Shown here one piece after another: positions 36,801 through 48,800 of a stretch of DNA of 64,000 nt. This DNA comes from Adineta vaga. Taxonomy: Eukaryota > Rotifera. Below the pieces are notes generated by a model. It saw only the letters and a list, made by a program, of their open reading frames with translations, had not been told where the DNA came from and searched no databases. The stretch's first letter is position 1. The number at the start of each line of letters is the position of its first letter. A program made the position numbers and the translations under genes. The stretch covers positions 13,516,001 to 13,580,000 of the forward strand of contig CP075494.1 in the NCBI GenBank assembly GCA_021613535.1, given 5' to 3'.

Positions 36801-39800
36801 CTAAACTGGCCTTACAAGCTGAACAAGAAAAGAAAGCAGAAGAAGCCAAACAAGCTGCCGAAGAAAAGAAGGCAGCGGATGCTAAAAAGGCTGAAGAAGC
36901 TAAACTGGCCTTACAAGCTGAACAAGAAAAGAAAGCAGAAGAAGCCAAACAAGCTGCCGAAGAAAAGAAGGCAGCGGATGCTAAAAAGGCTGAAGAAGCT
37001 AAACTGGCCTTACAAGCTGAACAAGAAAAGAAATCAGAAGAAGCCAAACAAGCTGCCGAAGAAAAGAAGGCAGCGGATGCTAAAAAGGCTGAAGAAGCTA
37101 AACTGGCCTTACAAGCTGAACAAGAAAAGAAAGCAGAAGAAGCCAAACAAGCTGCCGAAGAAAAGAAGGCAGCGGATGCTAAAAAGGCTGAAGAAGCTAA
37201 ACTGGCCTTACAAGCTGAACAAGAAAAGAAAGCAGAAGAAGCCAAACAAGCTGCCGAAGCGAAGAAAGCTGAACAAGAAAAGAAAGCACAGGAAGCCAAA
37301 CAAGCCGCTGAAGAAAAGAAGGCAGCGGATGCTAAAAAGGCTGAAGAAGGTAAACTGGCCTTACAAGCTGAACAAGAAAAGAAAGCAGAAGAAGCCAAAC
37401 AAGCTGCCGAAGCGAAGAAAGCTGAACAAGAAAAGAAAGCACAGGAAGCCAAACAAGCCGCTGAAGAAAAGAAGGCTGCGGATGCTAAGAAAGCTGAAGA
37501 AGCTAAACTGGCCTTACAAGCTGAACAAGAAAAGAAAGCAGAAGAAGCCAAACAAGCTGCCGAAGCGAAGAAAGCTGAGCAAGAGAAGAAAGCGCAAGAA
37601 GCCAAAGAAGCGGCTGAAGCCAAGAAAGCTGAACAAGAAAAGAAAGCGCAAGAAGCTAAACAAGCCGCCGAAGAAAAGATGGCAGCGGATGCTAAAAAAG
37701 CTGAAGAAGCTAAACTGGCCTTACAAGCTGAAAAAGAAAAGAAAGCACAGGAAGCCAAAGAAGCGGCTGAAGCCAAGAAAGCTGAACAAGAAAAGAAAGC
37801 GCAAGAAGCCAAACAAGCCGCTGAAGAAAAGAAGGCTGCGGATGCTAAGAAAGCTGAAGAAGCTAAACTGGCCTTACAAGCTGAACAAGAAAAGAAAGCA
37901 GAAGAAGCCAAACAAACTGCAGAAGCCAAGAAAGCTGAACTTGAGAAGAAAGCGCAAGAAGCCAAACAAGCTGCCGAAGAAAAGAAGGCTGCGGATGCTA
38001 AGAAAGCTGAAGAAGCTAAACTGGCCTTACAAGCTGAACAAGAAAAGAAAGCAGAAGAAGCCAAACAAACTGCAGAAGCCAAGAAAGCTGAACTTGAGAA
38101 GAAAGCGCAAGAAGCCAAACAAGCCGATGAAGAAAAGAAGGCAGCGGATGCTAAAAAGGCTGAAGAAGCTAAACTGGCCTTACAAGCTGAACAAGAAAAG
38201 AAAGCACAGGAAGCCAAAGAAGCGGCTGAAGCCAAGAAAGCTGAACAAGAAAAGAAAGCGCAAGAAGCCAAACAAGCCGCTGAAGAAAAGAAGGCTGCGG
38301 ATGCTAAGAAAGCTGAAGAAGCTAAACTGGCCTTACAAGCTGAACAAGAAAAGAAAGCAGAAGAAGCCAAACAAGCTGCCGAAGCGAAGAAAGCTGAGCA
38401 AGAGAAGAAAGCGCAAGAAGCCAAAGAAGCGGCTGAAGCCAAGAAAGCTGAACAAGAAAAGAAAGCGCAAGAAGCCAAACAAGCCGATGAAGAAAAGAAG
38501 GCAGCGGATGCTAAAAAGGCTGAAGAAGCTAAACTGGCCTTACAAGCTGAACAAGAAAAGAAAGCACAGGAAGCCAAAGAAGCGGCTGAAGCCAAGAAAG
38601 CTGAACAAGAAAAGAAAGCGCAAGAAGCCAAACAAGCCGCTGAAGAAAAGAAGGCTGCGGATGCTAAGAAAGCTGAAGAAGCTAAACTGGCCTTACAAGC
38701 TGAACAAGAAAAGAAAGCAGAAGAAGCCAAACAAACTGCAGAAGCCAAGAAAGCTGAACTTGAGAAGAAAGCGCAAGAAGCCAAACAAGCTGCCGAAGAA
38801 AAGAAGGCAGCGGATGCTAAAAAGGCTGAAGAAGCTAAACTGGCCTTACAAGCTGAACAAGAAAAGAAAGCGCAAGAAGCCAAACAAGCCGCTGAAGAAA
38901 AGAAGGCAGCGGATGCTAAAAAGGCTGAAGAAGCTAAACTGGCCTTACAAGCTGAACAAGAAAAGAAAGCAGAAGAAGCCAAACAAGCTGCCGAAGCCAA
39001 GAAAGCTGAGCAAGAGAAGAAAGCGCAAGAAGCCAAAGAAGCGGCCGAAGCGAAGAAAGCTGAACTTGAGAGGAAAGCACAGGAAGCCAAAGAAGCGGCT
39101 GAAGAAAAGAAGGCAGCGGATGCTAAAAAGGCTGAAGAAGCTAAACTGGCCTTACAAGCTGAAAAAGACAAGAAAGCCGAAGAAGCCAAACAAGCTGCCG
39201 AAGCGAAGAAAGCTGAACTTGAGAAGAAAGCGCAAGAAGCCAAAGAAGCGGCTGAAGCCAAGAAAGCTGAACAAGAAAAGAAAGCGCAAGAAGCCAAACA
39301 AGCCGCTGAAGAAAAGAAGGTAGCGGATGCTAAAAAGGCTGAAGAAGCTAAACTGGCCTTACAAGCTGAACAAGAAAAGAAAGCAGAAGAAGCCAAACAA
39401 GCGGCTGAAGCCAAGAAAGCTGAGCAAGAGAAGAAAGCGCAAGAAGCCAAAGAAGCGGCCGAAGCGAAGAAAGCTGAACAAGAAAAGAAAGCACAGGAAG
39501 CCAAAGAAGCGGCTGAAGCCAAGAAAGCTGAACAAGAAAAGAAAGCGCAAGAAGCCAAACAAGCCGCTGAAGAAAAGAAGGCTGCGGATGCTAAGAAAGC
39601 TGAAGAAGCTAAACTGGCCTTACAAGCTGAACAAGAAAAGAAAGCACAGGAAGCCAAAGAAGCGGCTGAAGCCAAGAAAGCTGAACAAGAAAAGAAAGCG
39701 CAAGAAGCCAAACAAGCCGCTGAAGAAAAGAAGGCAGCGGATGCTAAAAAGGCTGAAGAAGCTAAACTGGCCTTACAAGCTGAACAAGAAAAGAAAGCCG

Positions 39801-42800
39801 AAGAAGCCAAACAAGCTGCCGAAGCGAAGAAAGCTGAACTTGAGAAGAAAGCGCAAGAAGCCAAAGAAGCGGCTGAAGCCAAGAAAGCTGAGCAAGAGAA
39901 GAAAGCGCAAGAAGCCAAAGAAGCGGCCGAAGCGAAGAAAGCTGAACAAGAAAAGAAAGCACAGGAAGCCAAAGAAGCGGCTGAAGCCAAGAAAGCTGAA
40001 CAAGAAAAGAAAGCGCAAGAAGCCAAACAAGCCGCTGAAGAAAAGAAGGCTGCGGATGCTAAGAAAGCTGAAGAAGCTAAACTGGCCTTACAAGCTGAAC
40101 AAGAAAAGAAAGCACAGGAAGCCAAAGAAGCGGCTGAAGCCAAGAAAGCTGAACAAGAAAAGAAAGCGCAAGAAGCCAAACAAGCCGCTGAAGAAAAGAA
40201 GGCAGCGGATGCTAAAAAGGCTGAAGAAGCTAAACTGGCCTTACAAGCTGAACAAGAAAAGAAAGCCGAAGAAGCCAAACAAGCTGCCGAAGCGAAGAAA
40301 GCTGAACTTGAGAAGAAAGCGCAAGAAGCCAAAGAAGCGGCTGAAGCCAAGAAAGCTGAACAAGAGAAGAAAGCGCAAGAAGCCAAAGAAGCGGCTGAAG
40401 CGAAGAAAGCTGAACTTGAGAGGAAAGCACAGGAAGCCAAAGAAGCGGCTGAAGAAAAGAAGGCAGCGGATGCTAAAAAGGCTGAAGAAGCTAAACTGGC
40501 CTTACAAGCTGAACAAGAAAAGAAAGCCGAAGAAGCCAAACAAGCTGCCGAAGCGAAGAAAGCTGAACTTGAGAAGAAAGCGCAAGAAGCCAAAGAAGCG
40601 GCTGAAGCCAAGAAAGCTGAACAAGAGAAGAAAGCGCAAGAAGCCAAAGAAGCGGCTGAAGCGAAGAAAGCTGAACTTGAGAGGAAAGCACAGGAAGCCA
40701 AAGAAGCGGCTGAAGAAAAGAAGGCAGCGGATGCTAAAAAGGCTGAAGAAGCTAAACTGGCCTTACAAGCTGAAAAAGACAAGAAAGCCGAAGAAGCCAA
40801 ACAAGCTGCCGAAGCGAAGAAAGCTGAACTTGAGAAGAAAGCCCAAGAAGCCAAAGAAGCGGCTGAAGCCAAGAAAGCTGAACAAGAAAAGAAAGCACAA
40901 GAAGCCAAACAAGCCGCTGAAGAAAAGAAGGCAGCGGATGCTAAAAAGGCTGAAGAAGCTAAACTGGCCTTACAAGCTGAACAAGAAAAGAAAGCAGAAG
41001 AAGCCAAACAAGCGGCTGAAGCGAAGAAAGCTGAACAAGAAAAGAAAGCACAAGAAGCCAAAGAAGCGGCTGAAGCCAAGAAAGCTGAACTTGAGAAGAA
41101 AGCACAAGAAGCCAAACAAGCCGCTGAAGAGAAGAAGGCAGCGGATGCTAAAAAGGCTCAAGAAGCTAAACTGGCCTTACAAGCTGAACAAGAAAAGAAA
41201 GCAGAAGAAGCCAAAGAAGCGGCTGAAGCGAAGAAAGCTGAACTTGAGAGGAAAGCACAGGAAGCCAAAGAAGCGGCTGAAGCCAAGAAAGCTGAACAAG
41301 AAAAGAAAGCGCAAGAAGCTAAACAAGCCGCCGAAGAAAAGAAGGCAGCGGATGCTAAAAAGGCTGAAGAAGCTAAACTGGCCTTACAAGCTGAAAAAGA
41401 CAAGAAAGCAGAAGAAGCCAAACAAGCTGCCGAAGCGAAGAAAGCTGAACAAGAAAAGAAAGCACAAGAAGCCAAAGAAGCGGCTGAAGCCAAGAAAGCT
41501 GAACAAGAAAAGAAAGCAGAAGAAGCCAAACAAGCTGCCGAAGCGAAGAAAGCTGAACAAGAAAAGAAAGCACAAGAAGCCAAAGAAGCGGCTGAAGCCA
41601 AGAAAGCTGAACAAGAAAAGAAAGCACAAGAAGCCAAAGAAGCGGCTGAAGCCAAGCAAGCTGAACTTGAGAAGAAAGCACAAGAAGCTAAACAAGCCGC
41701 TGAAGCCAAGAAAGCTGAACTTGAAAAGAAAGCACAAGAAGCGAAACAAGCAGCTGAAGAAAAGAAGGCAGCGGATGCTAAAAAGGCTGAAGAAGCTAAA
41801 CTGGCTTTACAAGCTGAAAAAGACAAGAAGGCACAGGAAGCCAAAGAAGCGGCTGAAGCCAAGAAAGCTGAACAAGAAAAGAAAGCACAAGAAGCCAAAG
41901 AAGCGGTTGAAGCCAAGAAAGCTGAACTTGAGAAGAAAGCACAAGAAGCCAAACAAGCCGCTGAAGAAAAGAAGGCAGCGGATGCTAAAAAAGTTGAAGA
42001 AGCTAAACTGGCCTTACAAGCTGAAAAAGACAAGAAAGCACAGGAAGCCAAAGAAGCGGCTGAAGCCAAGAAAGCTGAACAAGAAAAGAAAGCACAAGTA
42101 GCGAAACAAGCGGCTGAAGAAAAGAAGGCTGCTGAAGTTAAAAAGGCCGAAGAAGCTAAACTTGCTGCCGAAGCAAAGAAGGTGGAAGAAGAGAATATGG
42201 CACTCGAAGCTAAGAAAGTCACCGTAGAAAAGAAAACACTCGAGTTGAAGAAGTTGGAAGTGAAGAATAAAGTTGATGAAACGGTGAAAGATGCTGGCGA
42301 ACAGATTTTGGGAGCGGTTCAAATGGCTGGTGATGAAACGAAAGGAAGTTTGAAAAAGACGCCCCAAATTGAAGCTGTCAAAGCAGCGGAAGCTCTTGAT
42401 GTCGCGGCTCCTGAATCTCCTAGTACGGTAGCTGAGCAAGACTTTTTGCGTCCCAATTTTACTTTACGTTTGAAACCAACGACGGCTGTGAATGAAGGTG
42501 ATAAGTTGAAGCTCGAAGTGCGTTTCATCGCTCAACCTGAACCAACAGTAACAGATTTTGTTTTAGAATTTTTTGTCTGAATATGCTCTGACTTTGTTTT
42601 TGCTAGATTACATGGTATTTTAAAACAGAAGTATTGAAGCCAGCAGCTAATGTACATTTTGATCAGCTGCGTGATGTGCATATGTTTTCATCAATATTAA
42701 CAATTGATAGAGTTACTGCCGACTTTGATGGAAAATTCAAAATTGTGCTTAAAAATGATTTAGGTGAAGCGGTCAGTAGTACACAAGTTAATGTCAAACG

Positions 42801-45800
42801 TTGTAAGTAAAATTGAAATGTTTGTAGAGCTAGAGAATATTTGTGTAACGGTTTTTAGCATCTATGGCTGTACAACTTCAAGCACCACCGAAGAAAACAA
42901 GTACTGTCGAAGCGACTGTACCGTCACCAAATGAGTAAGTGTTATTAACCATTTTAGTTCTTTTTTTCGACCGGATTTAAGGGAAAAAAATTTCATTCTT
43001 ATCGATCTAAGTACTAACATACGGTTGTTATATTTATTTTCTCTTCGTTATATCTGTAGTGTTTTAAAGCGATTTTTATGAGTTGTTTTTGTTTGATTAT
43101 CATTTATTGTTGAAATGATGTTGATTAAAACATAAAGAATATTATATGATGAAATGACAACAACGAAGAAAGTACGTATGAATAGACATATTGACCTTGC
43201 TACAGTATGACGTTCATACAACTTAAATGATTATTTTTCTTTGCTAATTTATCGTATATACAATGCGTATTGTCTATATATTGATTAACTGTTCCATCCG
43301 TTTTTCTCTTTTACTCTCTCTCTCTCTGTCTCTTTCTCTCTTTATTTTCTATTTTTGGCTGGCGGTTATATCGACAGTAATTGCGCGAGAATAACTTCTA
43401 GACAACGATTTATGTTAGTAAGAGTGCACGATGAATGGTCCTAACAAATGGACAAAAATAACAATGTCACCCTTGTGTCATAGAAAGGATGAGAAGAAAG
43501 AGCAAAAGCTACGTAATCCTATCAAGAATGTATAACAAGAGGCATCGTACAACTCTGATAACGACTCAATGAGAACAAAAAGAGAAAAGAAGAAGAATTA
43601 ATCGCATATGGAAAAATCTGTGTGTACATAAAAGGGGTAAAGAAAAGAAGATGATAGAAATAGACATAGAATGGTCGTTCTTTTCTTACGTCTAGCATGT
43701 AAACTTTGTTCATAAACTATCATCAAATTTTTTCCAGTTTTTTTTCTACTTGAACTAATGAAGTTTTCTACTTAGAATATGATTAATGATTTGTCTGATA
43801 TCCTTGAACAGTACCATTGAAGAAGTGTGTTGTAGTGACAATGATGAATCAATCTATCATATCAGCATGTCTCAATGTAATAATAACCTTTTTCTTTTAT
43901 CTATCAATAGAGTAACATTAACGACGGCGAGTGGTAACGAAACTGATACAATGACAAGCGAGCTTGCTAGTGCTTCTCCACGACGTCGTTCAAGCACATT
44001 AGTTATACCAGAAGGTAAACCTTCCTTTGCTCATCCACTCGAGAGTGAACTATTAATCAATGAAGATGAACAACTTATGTATGTATCATTTAAACTTATC
44101 TATTTCACTAATTCTTCTATATCTTCTAGTCTCGAATGTATTATTACTGGTAATCCAATACCAGACTTAATTTGGTTCTTCAATGATAGAAAAATACTTA
44201 CTAATAATGATTATCAAAGAAAGACTGAAACATTAAATCCACATACTGTCCGTCAGCAATTGATTATTGATGCTAAACAGAAAAAAATAGGTGTATACAA
44301 AGCACAGGCACAGAATACATATGGTCATACTGTTAGTACATGTCATGTGAAAAAATCTGCGCATACAATTGATCAGAAAAAGAAAGCTGCATTTGAAGAA
44401 ACGGAATTACAAGCACCTGAACAACCTATTCAACGACGTCGTTCGAGTGTGACAGCACCAACTAAACTTGAACCGACACAAAAGCCAGTTATTGTGCAAG
44501 GTTTATCTACATTACAAATTGATTTAAGTTCACCATGTGCATTAACATGTAAATCGAAATATGATACTGAACATCAATGGATCAAAGATGGTCAAATTCT
44601 TACAGATATAACATCAGCTGATGGAAATATTTTTGCGAATTCTGAACGTTCTACTGATGGTAATATTCATATATTTAATATAAAACAATTTAAACAAGAA
44701 AATAGTGGCAATTATGAATTAATCTTAAAAAATAAACTTGGACAAATCATTTCTCAAGGACGTTTAGAAATGAAAGGTATACCGCCAACATTTACGCTTG
44801 AACCAACATCAGCAGCCGTTGTTAAAGGCAAAATAGCAGAATTCAATTGTCGTGTAGATGGAAGTCCAAAACCTGAGGTACATATTTCAATTGAATTTAA
44901 CTTTAGAAGAATAAAAATTCTTTTTGTTTTTGACAATTATAGATTCAATGGTTTCTTAATGGAAAACTTTTACGTTCTGGTGGTAAAATAACTATTGTTG
45001 AAGAACATGGTCTCTTTATTCTTCGTATTAATAATACAACTGATGCTGATGCAGGTACAATTAAATGTGTCGTCAAAAATTCAATAACTCAAATTCAAAG
45101 CGAAGTTCAATTACAAATTACTGGTGAACATCATGCACCGAAGATTATTGATAAATCACCTTCAACAGAAATTAAAGCTGGTGATAAGATTGAATTTTTT
45201 GCTAAAGTTTCTGGTACTCCAACACCTTCAGGTTAATTTCATTCATATAGAAAATTTGATTTGATATAAGATAATAATTACTTTTCTTTTCTCTTGTCTA
45301 GTAACATGGTCACGAAAAGGCATGACGATATCAAACAATGAATTTTATCAATTACGAACCGAAAATGATACACATTATTTATTGATCAAAAATGCAGTTG
45401 CTGATGTTGCCGGTACTTATGTTATCAATGCAGAAAATGTAGCTGGAAATGTCACTGATGAAATTGATCTACATATAACTGGTAAAATAACATTGATGTT
45501 TTTTTCAATTATATATATATACATACTATTCTCGATGTTTTCTTCACTATAGGTCTAAGTACATTATTCGAACGACTCTTACGTGATACTGCTGTTACAC
45601 AAGGACGTCCTTTACTTCTTGATTGTGAAGTAAATATCAAAGATGGTGTTCCAACTGTTATATGGATGAAAGATAATCAACCAATTATTCCATCTGATCG
45701 TGTAGTTCCATCAATGAAAGGAACTAAAATTCATGTTTTAAATATTAAACAAGCATTACCATCCGATGCTGGTTATTATAGTGTTAAAGCTAAATTAGGT

Positions 45801-48800
45801 CCTATCTCAAGTATAACAGATGCGCAAGTTCTTGTTGCTGTTCCGCCAACAATTTCTCAAATACCTGAAACTATTAATGTTGTTGATGGACAAGATTGTG
45901 AAATTAATATTGAAGTCACTGGTTCACCATCACCGACAGTTAAATGGTCGTTCTTAGCTGAAGATTTAACATCTTCATCGAAATATCAAATCACATCTGA
46001 TGGTAATCATCATCAATTACGTATACAACATGCGACTGGAAAAGATGCTGGTGAATATCAAGTTGTTTGTACGAATACAGTAGGTCGTGCATCAGGAAAA
46101 ATCAATGTTTGTATATCATCTCCGCCAGCAATTATTGAACCATTAAAAGATCTATTTATTCCAATTAAACGAACGGCTCGATTAGAAACACTAATTGAAG
46201 CATTTCCTGAAGCGAAAGCAGTTTGGTCGAAAAATTCTATTCCTATTGATTTTAGTTTATATGGTGGACGATTAGTTGCTGAAGAAAAACGTGGTCTATG
46301 TTCATTAGTTATTAAAAATATTCAATTAGAAGATGGTGGATTTTATGTATGTACAGCACAAAACCTCCTGGGACAAGTAAAAACATCGGCAACATTAACA
46401 ATTGAAATGGCACCAGTATTTGTACAAAAATTAGAAAAATTAGAAGGTGTTGAAGATTGTGATATTGATATTCGAGTACAAATTGCTGGATATCCACGAC
46501 CAAAAGTTGAATTTTCATTTAATCAGAGACCACTTGACCTAAAAGGACGATATTCATTAAAAGAATTAAAAGATGGTTGGTATGTATTTACAATTGCTAA
46601 TGCGAAAACAACGGATGCTGGTTCATATACATGTACGGCAACAAATTCTCTTGGACAAGCATCAAGTGTTGGAAAATTAACATTATTTGAATTAGCTCCA
46701 CCAAGTTTTACAAAGAATTTAGCCGATGGTTTATTTCCTGTTGGTGGAATTTTGAAAGGACAATTGAAAGTCAGTGGTTTACCATTGCCACGTTTAACAT
46801 GGATTAAAGATGGACAAGCATTCGAAGAAAATGAACGTATATCAATTGTTTTCGATCCACGTACAACAACATGGACATTAACTATACCTGATTGTCAAGA
46901 AACGGATACAGGTGTTTATGAATGTCATGCCAAGAATCCTGGTGGTGAAAAAGTAACCCAATGTAAATTAACAGTATCAGGTGTTCTACCAACTTTTGTT
47001 GATTCACCAGAAAAAGTCAGTTGCTTGGAAGGACAATCTGCTATTTTCGGTTGTCGTGTTGCGGGAGATCCGTATCCAGTCGTTGTTTGGTCAAGAGGAA
47101 AAGGAAAAGTATTTACAGAGAATACATCAAAATATACACTCTATTATGATGATGAATTGGATGCACATATTTTTGAAATTAATCAATGTTCCAATGCTGA
47201 TACAGGTATTTATCAAGTGACATTACAAAATGTTCACGGAACTATAACAAAACCAGTTTCGTGTTTTATTGCTACGAAACCTGAAGAAGTTATTGATTAT
47301 AAGAGTATTTTACGTAAAATGGAAGGTTTAACACGTGAAGGTGAAGGTGGTCCTGATTGGGGTAAATTGAAGAAAGGTAAAGCGAAAGCGAAAGGACCTG
47401 GTGATCCTGGTTGGCAATATCATTTGAAACATTTTGAATTAACTGGTGAAGGACAAGCACTTGAATTTCAAGATCCACAATCTGTTCAATTACTTGGTTT
47501 AGCACCTGGTGAAATACCTGGTCGTCGTTCACGTTCAGGTAGTCGTGCTGGCCAAGGTAATGAAGGTGAAGATGATGGACGTGGAACAGATTCTTCGACA
47601 ACAGGATCAGGAAAAGATCGTAAAGGAGCACGTCTTGGTGTCGTCACATTTACTAAACCATTAACGAATATAACAGTCATTGAAGGTAAAACGGCAGCCT
47701 TTGAATGTAATGTATCTGAAGCTGAAGCATCTGTTACATGGTTTATTAATGATCAACCAGTACCAACACAACGTGCTCAAACATTAGCCATTGGTAAAAC
47801 ACGTCGTCTTGTCCTGAAAGATTGTTTATTAAATGAAAATGATGCAACAATAACATGTGTCTTAGATGAAATAACTAAAACGAATGCACAACTATTTGTT
47901 AAAGAAGAACCATTTGATTTTACTGATAAATTGAAAAATTTGAAAGTTAAACGTGGTGATAAATGTGAATTAGAATGTAAGGTTAATAAACCAAATATTA
48001 CATTAGAATGGTTTAAAGATGGTACACCAATTACAGAGATTAAAGAAACAGTCGATGGTTTAATTCATAAGTTAATTATACCAAATACAGAAGATAAAGA
48101 TAAAGGTGTTTATGTTGCAAAATATCAAGAAATACAAACTGAAGGACAAATTGAAGTATTAGGTCCACCACAAATTGTCAAAGCACCTACTGACTCAATT
48201 CTTCTCGTTGGTCAATCAGTTCTGCTCACTGCTGAAATTATTGGTAATCCTAAACCTCAAGTAACATGGCTATTCAAAGGTCAACCATTAAAATCTACGG
48301 CTAGTAAACATCAAATTGATGCGAAAAAAGATGGTATTTATACTTTAACAATTGTCAAAGGTGATATTGCTGATGAAGGTCAGTATACAGTTGTTGCTGA
48401 AAATGCTGTTGATAGAGTACAAGCTGATGTCAAAGTATCTGTCTGTACTAAACCTAAAATTGATAAGATTGCTGATGTTGCTGTTAATATTGATGAAACT
48501 GCTCGTATTCAATGTCAATATTCTGGGCAACCTATTCCAACAATTACTTGGTTTAAAGATGGAAAAACTATTTCAGATGATGATCAACGATTTGTGATTA
48601 CACAAGAAACACCAACATTATCTGTATTAACCATTGCTAATACAACGATGGATGACAAATGTGTCTATTCAGTTAAATTAACAAACGTTGCTGGTGAAAT
48701 TGAAGGAAAAGCAAATTTGAATGTTAAACGTAAGTTTTTGAGAAAATTTCATTTTAAATTCTTTTAAATTCTTTTTAGCAACGAAACCAACAATTCTTCG

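Noticed and set aside
36382-41115. A 1,577-codon open frame on the minus strand
   Set aside because: It is the antisense of the 54/99-bp repeats. Because the repeat lacks stop complements in this frame, it stays open automatically. Its Ser/Phe/Ala/Cys product has no independent sign of selection, start context or introns.
36501-42101. Two long plus-strand frames (940 and 924 codons) of Lys/Asn/Pro-rich protein
   Set aside because: They are shifted readings of the same helix repeat; the in-phase exon model connects upstream and downstream Ig domains only in the Lys/Glu/Ala frame.
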